64,000 nucleotides of DNA from contig NC_031478.1 in the NCBI RefSeq assembly GCF_000006565.2, positions 1,657,874-1,721,873 of the forward strand, read 5' to 3'. Positions 1-10,910 of this stretch are shown here, piece by piece. The number at the start of each line of letters is the position of its first letter. Positions within the stretch are counted from its first letter, which is position 1. The stretch comes from Toxoplasma gondii ME49. Taxonomy: Eukaryota > Apicomplexa > Conoidasida > Eucoccidiorida > Sarcocystidae. Both the position numbers and the translations under genes were made by a program. The notes beneath the pieces are model-generated. The model was given only the letters and a program-made list of their open reading frames with translations. It was not told the DNA's origin and did not search any database.

Positions 1-35
1 TCGCTCTTCAAGTTTCCAAAGTCAGGAACCACCAT
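1..35 (-). CDS. Possible start of a gene running off the left edge (partial)
   Basis: On the minus strand an ATG at 35..33 lies in the context CGACAAAATGGTGG, which matches the start context typical of coccidian genes (A at -3, G at +4). It is followed by eleven open codons reading MVVPDFGNLKS before the window ends. There is too little sequence to recognise a family. On the plus strand the same bases are also open and end at a donor-like AG/GTGAGA at about position 60, so a last piece of a plus-strand exon is the alternative. The call rests only on the start context. Confidence 0.25.
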   Translation of the reverse strand, partial: MVVPDFGNLKS

Positions 36-2288
36 TTTGTCGAGAAGGGTAAACGCGAGGTGAGAATGTTTGCTTTTTTCTCGCAAAGATAGCGTTAAGG
101 GTAGGTTGAGGACAACAAACGGACAACGGTCGACGAGCAAAAGTGTGCAAGTGAAGCCATCGAGGAAAAGCGGGCTCCGACCACGAGGAGACACAGAAAG
201 GGCAGTGCTCGATGGTATACAGAGTCCCTCGCGCACAGAAGCCGTGGATCGTCCACCAGGAGGTGACGAGGTTGCGCAAAAACACGCTGGCATCTTTTCG
301 CAGCGGAGACGGACGGAGGACCAGCGAGACGGCACTGCCGCCAGACAGTCGAGAGAGAAAACGGTGGCCAGCAACGAGTCAGCAACACGATACACGTGGA
401 AGCTCTCAGCATATATTTCGGCACCCAGTTGAATCACCGCGCATTTCTGCAAAGTAAAATATAGCTAGTCAAAGGAGCCGGGCGCTGTGTCTGTCTTTTA
501 ACTCGATTCAACAGCCACAAATCTCGACCATGTGGGGTGATGACCTGAGAGCTCCTCGATTTGCGTTGCCTCGGGGACATTTCTTCTCGATAGATTGCAT
601 GTCCAGTCTTTTCTGGGGTACTTCTTTATCTCCAACGTGGTAACTCATAATTAGAATCAATTGTATCAGACAACCAGACACAACATAGGCTGTTGTGACG
701 AGAAGGAATGGGTTCCGTGCCCCCCCCCCCGCGCTCCGGGGTTACCTTTTTTATGGTGCCCGTGGACATACACCCGCGCTTGAACGCAGTGCTGAGCCAC
801 TCCACCATACCTCTACGCAGTCTTCGCCGATGGAGGAAGATATCATGTTGAAAAACTTTGCCACTGGCAAAGAAATTCGGGAAACTGCTCCAGATACATT
901 CGAAATTTTACTCAATCTCGCGCACTGCCACGATTGATATCCACGAGTAATTGATCCTCCCAAACGCATGATTGTAGAGGCGTCTGGTGGTAAAGACGCC
1001 GTCCGTATACTGCCTGCTACTTAAGGCTGAAGGCGATCAATGCAACACGAGCTTGCGTCTTCGACTTACATGATTTAGCTGCAGCTCTCATAGTCCCGAG
1101 GATGTGGAAGCGGAGCACCTAACTGCTGTTGTTAGCGTGATGCTATTACAAGGCAAAAGCCCGCCTTCTCGTGTGGCGAAACCAGCTATCCCCAGACGAA
1201 AACTGTGTTGGAGAAAAGTGTAGGATGCATGGGGAACAATTTTTTTTTGCCGTTGCCCTCCGAGGATACCCCTGCAGCATTCTCTGACCGTGGCCTATAA
1301 GAGGCCACATCTCTTGTGACAGAGTTGGATTCTTCTATGTTGCAGCTGCTAACGAGCTTCCGTTGTCATTGTATCGGTGTTACTGATAAATATTGCTGTC
1401 GGGTGAGTTCGGTGTTTATCGAATCCCATCTACCATTTGCTCGTCGTTGCTAATGGAACATCTTCCAATGAGTGCAAACTGTGGTTCCCCCTGGAAACTA
1501 GATCAGAATCCTGGTCAAGGCCACAGAGCCTCTCCCTCTCCCTCTGGGAAGTAACATTGGTGTTGGGATCCAGTTTCCAGACACAACATTCGGCCCGTGG
1601 ATCATGGAGTGTTAACCCATTGCTGGTGCTTGCGGCTCACCCTTTGCTGGTACTTGCTGCTTCCCCAGAGGTTACCTGGGTCTCCCTCGTGGTTGTAATC
1701 ACGTGAGCGACAACGTTTCTTACAGTATCCCTCTGTTCTAGGTGCACATGAAATAATTGGTGGTACGTGCGGTAGGGAATTCATCGTTTATAACAAATGC
1801 ACACGTAAGTACCGTCACAAAGTGGTATGTAAGACAGGAGCATGCACCATTGAGCGTCTTTCCATCTTCCTTGACTTGCACGTGAGATGCAAAAACAAAT
1901 TTGTCAGCAAATCGCAGTAAAAGCATGCTCCGCATAAAATGCATTGCATTTCATTCGATGCGGTTGTGCAAAGGTGCCATACCGTAAAGTACGCTTCTAA
2001 GTCAACACCCTTGAGCAAAACGTAGATTGGCAAAGGAGGAACTACGCTCGGCGCGAGAAGGGGAATATCAGGCACATTTTTAAGAGGACTAAATAGGTGC
2101 TAACTATCGGCTACACAATACAATAAGAACGATGCTCTCTTGCTTGGTTGAAACTGGTTCCATGCGTCCAGCAGCGACCAACCGTTTTATATTCCCCCTT
2201 GCCTTCCCTCTACACACTTGGAACAGGGAACCCGGCCCGCACACCGTGGTGTGCTCGTTCGATTCCTTCTCCCCAATCAAGTTTCCGG
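36..2288. other. Gap: no gene recognised
   Basis: All frames are short (at most about 120 codons, many without ATG) and none gives a recognisable protein. The right end should hold the 3' UTR of the lipoyl synthase gene, which ends at 2289. A run of 11 C lies at 720-730, and a two-copy imperfect repeat at 1621-1664. If the minus-strand start at 35 is real, the left part would hold its promoter and 5' UTR. Confidence 0.5.
1621..1664. repeat. Imperfect two-copy tandem repeat, unit about 24 bp
   Basis: The core TGCTGGTGCTTGCGGC at 1621 recurs as TGCTGGTACTTGCTGC at 1645, two differences in 16 bases, with a period of 24. It is noncoding as far as can be seen. Confidence 0.5.
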
Positions 2289-5200
2289 TCACGCCTCTTT
2301 CTCGTTTACTTGAAATGTTGTTGTTGTCCCTTTCAGTGTGCCGACATCAGCTTCCAGCTTAACCTGTTTCACTGTTTCACGTCGGCCGTGCTTCCTTGCA
2401 TCATCAATAAGGTGCTTCATGTAGTACTCCCCTGCCTTGTAAGATGAGCGCACCAGCGGGCCACTAGCCACATACTTGAATCCCATCTCCTCCGCTATGT
2501 CTTGATATTTTTTGAAGGTTTCTGGAGTGACATACTCCACAACCCCAAGCTGTTGTTTTGTTGGTCGGAGATACTGTCCGAGGGTAACAACGTCGACGTC
2601 GTGATCTCGAAGATCCCGGAGAGTCCGAACCACCTCTTCTGAGGTTTCACCCAGGCCAACCATTATGGATGACTTTGTGAACAGCGACGGGTTGAACTGT
2701 TTCGCTAGGTGAAGGACACGCAGGGACTGGTCGTACTTCGCTCTCTTGTCGCGAACATAGGGCGTCAACCTCCGAACTGTCTCGATGTTATGCGCGTACA
2801 CATCCAACCCCGATTGGGCGAGTGTTCGGACGGACTGCAGAACCATCAGAACGCCCGACAGAAGCAAACGAACCTAGAACGGCGAAAGGAAAACGGCTGC
2901 GAAAAAACAAAAGCGCCAATCCGGCAGCTCGGAAGACGCGCGCCGTTCTGCACCGCAGTGTCCTCAGACACCGGGGGAGCTGCTGAATGGCAGTGACGCC
3001 CAGAGGCGGCAGACCTAAAGCAAAGCAACATCTTGGTTCTGCCGAGACAAACGTCGACAAACACTCGCGACGGGAGCCAAAGACCGCGCATCGGAATGCA
3101 TTCTATTAACGTGTACCCTGGGAGTTTCCAATTTATTTTTCAGCGATGAGCAACGAGCCGCTATTCTAAGGAAACGGTTAGACAGAAGTATCTCTCCGTA
3201 AAGCTGCTAACGAACGCTACGCTCTGCCCACGCGTCTCTTCGCTGTTTTCCACGATTTAGCAAGGCGGGCCGTGACACCAAAGTGCCACTGCGGTCACCA
3301 CAATATAGACGAAACGTAGAAAAGAACGGACAGTGCCGGTGCACGCGCTCGGGAACTGACCTCTTCCATTCCTTGAAAGTCGGAGACAAGGCATTCGATG
3401 AGCATCGAAGGTTTAGCCTTCTTGACCAACTGGACTGTTCGAGCGAAGTGACCTGCACCTCCGTCGGGCATGTCATCTCTGAAACGCACAGAGAGGAAAT
3501 AAAGCCGTCCTGATGATTGTGACAAATGGCAAGACCGGCGCAGACTGACTGGAACGTCCTTGTGAGAAAACGGTCTTTTCCTGTCTAATGCTTGATTTTT
3601 GGTCACCTCATCCGCGCCTGCATCACTCTCCACCTATATGCGTGTCTTGATCAACTGAGCACTGAGGCAACAAGCCAGCCTAGGTCTTCCATAAACTGGG
3701 GGACGACACAGGTTTTCCTGTGCGACATGCGTTCCCCCGCCGCTGACTACTGGGAGTGGCTGTTCGTTTTTTGGCCTCTCCACGATCAACAACGAGCAGA
3801 TGCTCTGCCTGCCGGCATGTCGTTCTGTCGCGATCTAGACAAATTTTCTGATGCGCCGTCCGATGAATGTGCCCCACCTGTCAACGCTTGTCATGACCAC
3901 GTAGTCGATGTCCCACTTGGCCACTGCGTCCGCCACTTTCTCCGGTTCCAGGGGGTCGGGAGGAGGCGGCTTGCTCGAAGTTTTAATTGCACAAAAACGA
4001 CAGCCTCGCGTGCACGTGTCACCCAGCAGAATAAGCGTTGCAGTGCCTCCATTCCAGCACTCTCCGATGTTCGGACACTTGGCCTCTTCACAGACCTGAG
4101 TGTGACATGCAGGGACAGTGAAGGCGACAGGAAACGCGCCAGTAAACGGGAAATGCTGTCAAACAAATGGTCTGTGGTAGCCTGAAACTTCCTAGATTTC
4201 CATTTTGTTGCTAAAAGACAGGAGGCCGAAAGAGATGCTGCGACGAAAATAAAAAACCACATGCATGTTCACGCAGACGAGAGAGAGCCTTGGTTGCCGC
4301 TGCTCCCGAGCGTCGCGGGGGCGAGAACTCCGCTGACAAAGACGACTCCATACAGAGTGCACTGGTTTCTCGTTGTGCGTCTAAACACGAAGCACCGATC
4401 TGTAGTGGATACTGTTCGACGAAGGAGAAACACCGGGGCCCTTCCTTCCGATTGCCGCGCCGCCTGCTCTGCAAGCGCATCCCTTCCTAGGGTCACACTC
4501 CACATATAAGTAGACTTTTCACGGCTCGAAATCCCGAGCATCCCTGTTGCACATGTAAATGAAAAGATACATTTGGCAGTGTACGCTGGTATGAGAGCCC
4601 GAAGGACTTCGATTGTGGTCTAGACTTGCACTGTTTGGACCCTACAGGACTGCTTGAGACTGCTCTACAACGTGTCATATTTCTATGAGCAAGTGCTACG
4701 GTGTTCGTCTGCATGTGTAACGATTGAACACTATCCCTATGCCAGGGTCTCAAGATCACAACTCTGTCCGCGTCTGCCGCCCACTGGACTGAGTAGAGGT
4801 TCTGACTGCCTTTCAGTTGGTCCCACTTTTCGCACTCTGTCCCCCTTGCTTCACTGCACTTTCTCCAGGTTCCGCGGTTTCATTCCCCCTCCTGTTTCCG
4901 TTTTATTCCCCACCGTATGGAGGTCAAGGCCACGAATTTGTTTCTGCAGTTGCTGGTAGCGCGACTCCTCAGCTCCGCGAGAGGCGGCCTGTGGAGCTGG
5001 CACGTGGAACCAATCGGGACGGGGTCCAGCGGTGCTTGTCCCGACCCGGGGAATGACCTCGTCTTTGCTTCCCTTTAGCGGCAACTCGGGGTTTTTTCCA
5101 GACCCGCAAGACCGGCCCTGAGATCCGCAACACCCGGCGAAACGCGCAGAGCCGGCTGCCCCGCCCAAAATTCCAGGAGCGCACACAAGCGACCCCTGAA

Positions 5201-5663
5201 GGGGACGGGGAAGTGAGTGCTTGAAGCGCAGGACAGAGGGAGACAGAGAAGAAGAATAGGCCGCGGGAGGCACCCGACGCAACACGAAAGCCAGACTAGA
5301 AGGAGGCGGGCGAGGCGCGACAGAACCTTCCACGGACGACAGGCTGTCGGTGGGATAGAGAGAAGAAGCGAGAGCCGAAGCAGCGGCAGAAGGGGTACAC
5401 GAAACTGACGAGACGCGCGAAAGAAGCGGGCCGAGCGACACTCTCCGGGAACACTGAGAAACACTCAGAGCTCCTGATTGAGACGCAGACAAGAGCGAAA
5501 ACAGGAGAAGCGCCGTGATCGTCGGCAGTCGCCTCCGAGAAACAGGGGAAGCGAAATGGGAACTACCTGCGGCTAAGCCGTGCCCGAAAGCTCGTTTCGG
5601 CGGCCCACCCGGCGACGCGTCTTCGACCCAAGTGTCCGTTGGGAAGTCAAAGAAATACGCCAT
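2289..5663 (-). CDS. LipA: Lipoyl synthase (lipoic acid synthetase), apicoplast type, 4 exons
   Basis: A radical-SAM enzyme that inserts two sulfurs into the octanoyl group on lipoyl domains; in apicomplexans it serves the apicoplast pyruvate dehydrogenase E2. Exons in transcript order: 5663-4914, 4095-3878, 3478-3361, 2834-2289. The borders are GT-AG, the phases match (0, 2, 0), and the product is 543 residues. Auxiliary cluster cysteines [12 protein letters not shown] are at about 252-263, the radical-[11 protein letters not shown] at 278-285, GLGETSEE at about 422, and the RSSY serine motif near 491-494, so all cluster ligands are present. The ATG at 5663 has the context ACAAAATGG; the frame extends 12 codons upstream but only to a TTG. 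The N-terminus (about 250 residues) is far longer than in bacterial LipA. It has a hydrophobic stretch near 47-60 followed by Ser/Arg-rich sequence, consistent with a two-part apicoplast leader, although the hydrophobic part is unusually far from the start. An upstream exon is not excluded. Confidence 0.93.
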
Positions 5664-7910
5664 TTTGTGGCTCTCCCCTAGGGAAGGTGCGGGAAACAAA
5701 ACTGTGGTTGCCTGGATGCGGTCCTCAGCCCTGGGCGGCTGCGAATCCGACGCGGTGTCCTCGCCGTCGCCTTCCTTGGGAGTTACCTGACCACACTGTT
5801 CCTCTATGGAATGTCGTGGCGAAGACGCATAGTAAAAAACGTGATGAGAGCTCTACGTCTGTGCCTGCTGATGTCCCTTGAGTGCACGTGACCCAGGAAA
5901 AAACGAAGGCGTGAAGAGGAGAAAAACGCCTCGTATCTAGCTGGCTCACTGCGTACTCAGAAAAATCCGACGAAAAAGATTCACTGAAGGTGGGTGACGC
6001 ATGCGCCGCTAAACCGAACGAGCAGTGCCTGCATCTCCTGAGTGCCCGCCTGACCTAACTGTTGTGTGTGTTGAACCAGACACGGAACCGCAAGTACCCT
6101 GTTCGTCAAAACACGGCGGGGTGGAGAAGCGGTATAATGCACGGGGAAAGAAGTGGCGACCAGTTCAGTGTTTGAGCCAGCAGAAAGAGGAGTGGGAACG
6201 GCAACGATAGGCTGTTTGAGACCACGATCTTGTTCTTTGCCTGCTTCTCGAGCCTGCGGCAGACTGAGAAGAAGTGAGCGCTGCTCGCGCGGCACTGGAG
6301 GGACGAGGCGAGTTACGGAGACGCAAGCCATCGAGAAGGGCGGTCTTAATCTCTCTGGCTGTCCCTGCTGTTTACCTCTTTCACACAAATGAAGTGCGGT
6401 CTCGGGCCACCTCTAGGAAATGGAAACGCAGAGCTGCATGGAGCAACGGAAACTGCGTGGATCCACGCGTTCAGTCAGAAACTCTGGGGTCGACACGAAG
6501 CCGCTGCTGGAGGTGGCACGACAGAAGAAAATGGCCGGAGACGGCACTTTCATGAAGTTTCAGAGAAACTTCTGAGGTGATGCGGAAACAGAGCAGTCGG
6601 ACAGCGCAAGACAAGCCTCCACAGAGAATACCCTGTGCAGCGCCTGTAGGATCCGAGACAGATCCAAGGAATATCTGCGGTGTAGAGCCCACCCACGATC
6701 TGGACGACCACCACACAATCTTCCCTTTGATGCACGGAAAGGGAAAAGGGAAAGCGAGAGGAAGCGCAGCAAGGACTTCCTGAGATTAGTTGCCACGGCA
6801 GTGCCACGCAACTGTCCGACAGAACTGACACAGGGAAAAGCGGCCCGCCAGCTAGAATCGAGGAGACGCTGCTTTCGTGGTCTGCGACACAGCTGGCGTC
6901 GCCGTGCTGCGATTTGCGTCGGAACTCGAACCCTGAGTCTACTGGAGTTGTGAGACAAGTTGTGCAACATAGCGCCGAACAGGACGATCTCCCCAATTCT
7001 GCAGGGTGAAAATCGAGCTAAAATAAAAAAAATGAAGCTTCGCGTCCAGTCCCGACGGAGGACGGTTGCCGCTGGTTCTGTACGGGAGACAAGAAAGACC
7101 AGTCGATATTAACAAGAACTTGTCTCGCATGCAGTGTCTCTTCCTTGCTGGCCGTCCAAACGCCGACAGAAATCTGTATCGTCCGTCAATCGCGCTCAGT
7201 CTGTTCCCTCTGACGGGGTTTGCGAAAAAAACGGTCACTTAAGATCACGGCGAGCACTCTCCTCCAACTCGTTCCTGCAGTACAGCTACCCGGGAAATGG
7301 CGTGGCGTTTTTGTCGTTGGCCCCCCTACAGTACACAGAAGCGCACGTTTCCGAAAATTGCCGAGCATGTACACACTGAAAAAACGGCACACATCTACCA
7401 TTCTCCAGTTTGGTTCTTGTAGAACTTTCTCGGCTAACTGTGGTCTTTCATGTTCGCTCGCTCGTGCCTTTTCTGACCATTTTGCGGGTGTGCATCATTT
7501 TTGCTGAACTTTTCCACGAACGGATCCTTCGCGCTTTTTTCGTGTTAGCCCGTGATCCCGCGTTTTTTGGAGGGTACGAGTCTGTACTCCAGAACAAGAG
7601 AGACTGCCCTGCAATGCTGTCCATCCAGTCGTGTTATTTTCAACCACAGTCGGAAATGTGTCATTTGGTCTCTGCACTATGTCTGCTTGGCACTTGCGCG
7701 TCCGTGTAGTACTGGTTTGTGCGGGACGCAACTGAGGTGTCTGGACACCTGGTGAATTCGTGTATGAATCGTTTTCAGGGGCATCGTCTGTTTCCAGTTC
7801 CGTCACTTATCTTGCCATCTGAAGGTCCGGGTATGCCTCTCGATGTGTTTTTTTCTTTTCCGTTTCACGGTAGCTGACACGTTTGTGCGTTCGCTCGCGA
7901 CTTGTTCGCA
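5664..7910. other. Divergent intergenic region between LipA and the hydrolase
   Basis: The two flanking genes are transcribed away from each other, so this 2.2 kb should hold both promoters and 5' UTRs. The frames here (up to 148 codons) have no recognisable protein and low-complexity, unstructured translations. I found no defined regulatory element that I can support. Confidence 0.5.
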
Positions 7911-10910
7911 ATGGGAAATTCCCAGGGGAGCGGCCGCAGCCGCTCGTCCGACAGTCATTCGGACGTCTCGCGCGGGAAAGACGAATGGATCGAACTCGAT
8001 CAAGACGAGGCGTGCCGGTTTGTGTCTTTAGAGGCTCCCATCACTGACGCAGTGGAGTTTCCCTATGACAACAAGCCCGAGCACGGCGCCTTTTTGAATT
8101 CGCAGGGTCTTCGTATCCATACGTACTTGTGGTACCCTCAAGCGCCGCACAAAGGCCAAAAGATGGGGAACCCTTGTCAGGCGCAAAAGCAAGATCAATC
8201 TGGGGGAAATCAAGAGAGTGGCCTAGTTCATAGCCTTCCGAGAACGTCGTGCGGCGGCCTTGGTCGATCCTCTTCGTCTTCTGGCGCATGCGACGCCTCT
8301 CTGATGCCTCATCGACACTCTTCGTGCTCGCCTACCAGATCCGGTACGGCACTGAGCTCGGGAATGACGGTGCCGGCCTCCTCTACTCCGGTAGACTTCC
8401 TCAGAGGGAAGGCGAATGTTGCTCGGAGTGGAACTTGCGACCCTCCGTATCCGTCCTCACCTGCCTCCCGCTCGCTTCTTACTCGGCAAAGTCGTCTCAT
8501 CAGCAGTGGGAGACGTGCTCTCACGTTAGACGCCCATGGGGTGGTCTGTGGGATATCACCACGACCCGAACAGGCGCTTCTGGACAAAGCGGAAGCTGTT
8601 TGTGGCTGCCGAGGAGTTATTGTGCTTCTCCATGGTTACTGCAACCACTCTCGGCTTGCCTGGCTCTACAAGCCTCTGCCGCCTGGCCACAGACGTAGAG
8701 ACCCGACGGTGGTGGGGTATCAAACCGTCTTGGAATCTTCTTCGTCAGTGTCGGCAACCGTCACGTTAAATGGTTTGTTTAAACCTATGGCGGAAGAGCC
8801 CACGGCGGACTCTTTTACTCTTTCCGGTGTCCCCACGAGGACGGAGAGTGGTGCAAAGACAGCGGAGGGAAGAGAGTCTCAGCTCAAACCTGATCGACAG
8901 GGGCAAGCGGGGAACACCGCGAATGCGCCGTCGACGACTGGAGAAGAACAAACCAGAAAGTGCCACCGAGCTGATGGAAGCTCCGAAATAAGTGGGCAAG
9001 AGCGCGCGTCTGTGTCATGGCATGCTCAGTACCAAGGGAGTTGGGTGGAGGCGCTAAACAAGGCAGGCTTTCTGGTCGCGGCCATGGATTTCCAGGGACA
9101 CGGCCTCTCTGAGGGCTGGCAGGGGAAACGCGGGAGTGTCAACCGTCTGGATGACTTCGCCGTTGATGTCATTCAGTTTATCACTATCATTCGTCGCCGC
9201 TGCCAATTCCTTCGTAGACTGTATAAACACTGTATGCACCAGGACGATGAGTACTCAAACACTTTCGTGGGAGTCAAGAGCGGCGAGGATCAGCGAATAG
9301 AATTCGAGCGACAAACGAAGAGCGAGCAGTCACGCCTCTGGAAGAGAGAATGCCAGGTGGCACCGACCTGTAGTGAAACGCAAGAGAGCAGAACTGTGGT
9401 GGGCCATGGCGGAGTTGAAGAGGAAGAACATCCTCCAATATTTCTCGTAGGTGTTTCCTTAGGTGGCTGGGTAGCTGCAAGGACGATCCAACTACTAGGC
9501 GATTCCAGAGCTTTAGCTCCTCTCTCTTCAGTTTGTGACCCCAGTGAACCTCTTCCCCCGTTCCCCCGCATCTTGATGCAAACCGCAGCTGCTAGTACAC
9601 GGCACAGTGGCGCCTCTTCTGTTCCGCCTCCCCTTCTCTTCAACAATAATTTCACGCCCTCGATCTCAGCTTCTCTTGTCTCTCGGAAGCGACAGTCCTC
9701 TTCTTCTTCAACGACTCCTGGCGCTTCTTCGTCCGTTGACCAACCACTGGCGGCCCTTACCACTGGAGGTGTAGCTGGCTGCGTGCTTCTCTCACCGATG
9801 TTGGATCTCACTGTTGTGAAGACGACGACTAAGTATCATCTCTACCGACACTTGATTGTCCGTTTAGCAGATTGGACACCGAACGTCGTTGTATCGCGGC
9901 CTCATCAGAATGCGGAATATCCATACCTGGAGGCGTACTCGCAAAGGGATAAGTATACGTATAAGGGCGGATCGCGAATGCGAATGGTGAGAGAAATGTT
10001 TGAAGGAACAGACGCGATCCTCCATCCAGACTGTCTGGCCCTCATGTCTGACAGTACCTGCGGGGCACTGCTAGTCATGCACAATCTGCTCGATGGTGTC
10101 TGTGGAGTAGAGGGAACTCTGCGGCTCTTTCATGGTGCCAAGCGAATCAGAGATAGAAGCTTCCTCGCTGTGAATGCGTATGTGGACGGCACTTCTTCTA
10201 TTCAGTGCCTGACACCTGCGGATCTCGTAAATGGAACGACAGCGGCAGTTGTGGGAGGTGGAAAAAACGATGCACTGCATGCACTGGCCTCTACTCTCGC
10301 TAAATGTGGAAGACCCGACGCGCTTCAGCCACTTCACAAGATCAGAGAAGGTGACAGGGCGGCGGGAGGAAGTATAGGTGACCGCGGGGAGACGCAGGCT
10401 GACGAGCCACGCGAACCGGCAGGTGTTGCATCAGCAGAGTGTCGGTGTGTTCAGCATACCCTGTCGGAGTGCACGTGCGAAGCATTTGCAAGGGAGAGGA
10501 CGCGCAGCAGGCATCGTCCAGGCGCAGAGAATAACAATTCAGAGCCCGGCTCGGCAGTCGTGAATAAAGACGCTGGCACAGAGATTGTTCCTAATCAAAC
10601 TCCTTTTAATGCACCGGCTGACAGAATGTCGGATCAGCGAGAGAGTATGCAAAGGTCCATTAAGGCGATCGGGGACAGCACGTCTTCTGCCATCAAGTGC
10701 CTTCCTTGTGAAGACGACGAAAAGCGTGTTTTACCGAGGAATTTGTATGTCGAATGTAACGTAGAAGCGGTGCTCATCGATAAGGTGCGGGCGTATGCAG
10801 ATCCGCAGCTGCATGGATTGGACGTATACCATTCCTTCCCGTCGGAACCCGATGGCGGGAAAATACTCGCTCGTGTTCTGCAGTGGCTTTTACAACGTGC
10901 AAGACTCTAG
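7911..10910 (+). CDS. Alpha/beta hydrolase (monoacylglycerol lipase / lysophospholipase-like), single exon, 999 aa
   Basis: A serine hydrolase of the Hydrolase_4 (S33-like) group, whose members cleave mono-acyl lipids or related esters; the substrate is not shown. The core appears in order. FLNSQGLRIHTYLW is near residues 61-74. The oxyanion strand VIVLLHGY has HG at 241-242. MDFQGHGLSEG is near 389-399. The nucleophile elbow GVSLGG has Ser516. The acid is in LLDGV (Asp728) and the base in YHSFPSEPDG (His974). Long low-complexity insertions split the fold: about 95-230, 290-360, 535-625 and 790-945. The frame opens at a TTG at 7902, and the first ATG is 7911. The protein begins MGNSQGS, a plausible N-myristoylation signal, with no signal peptide or clear membrane helix, so peripheral membrane attachment is likely. 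No intron is needed, because the whole fold is in one frame. Typical relatives are 300-400 residues. Confidence 0.85.
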   Translation: MGNSQGSGRSRSSDSHSDVSRGKDEWIELDQDEACRFVSLEAPITDAVEFPYDNKPEHGAFLNSQGLRIHTYLWYPQAPHKGQKMGNPCQAQKQDQSGGNQESGLVHSLPRTSCGGLGRSSSSSGACDASLMPHRHSSCSPTRSGTALSSGMTVPASSTPVDFLRGKANVARSGTCDPPYPSSPASRSLLTRQSRLISSGRRALTLDAHGVVCGISPRPEQALLDKAEAVCGCRGVIVLLHGYCNHSRLAWLYKPLPPGHRRRDPTVVGYQTVLESSSSVSATVTLNGLFKPMAEEPTADSFTLSGVPTRTESGAKTAEGRESQLKPDRQGQAGNTANAPSTTGEEQTRKCHRADGSSEISGQERASVSWHAQYQGSWVEALNKAGFLVAAMDFQGHGLSEGWQGKRGSVNRLDDFAVDVIQFITIIRRRCQFLRRLYKHCMHQDDEYSNTFVGVKSGEDQRIEFERQTKSEQSRLWKRECQVAPTCSETQESRTVVGHGGVEEEEHPPIFLVGVSLGGWVAARTIQLLGDSRALAPLSSVCDPSEPLPPFPRILMQTAAASTRHSGASSVPPPLLFNNNFTPSISASLVSRKRQSSSSSTTPGASSSVDQPLAALTTGGVAGCVLLSPMLDLTVVKTTTKYHLYRHLIVRLADWTPNVVVSRPHQNAEYPYLEAYSQRDKYTYKGGSRMRMVREMFEGTDAILHPDCLALMSDSTCGALLVMHNLLDGVCGVEGTLRLFHGAKRIRDRSFLAVNAYVDGTSSIQCLTPADLVNGTTAAVVGGGKNDALHALASTLAKCGRPDALQPLHKIREGDRAAGGSIGDRGETQADEPREPAGVASAECRCVQHTLSECTCEAFARERTRSRHRPGAENNNSEPGSAVVNKDAGTEIVPNQTPFNAPADRMSDQRESMQRSIKAIGDSTSSAIKCLPCEDDEKRVLPRNLYVECNVEAVLIDKVRAYADPQLHGLDVYHSFPSEPDGGKILARVLQWLLQRARL

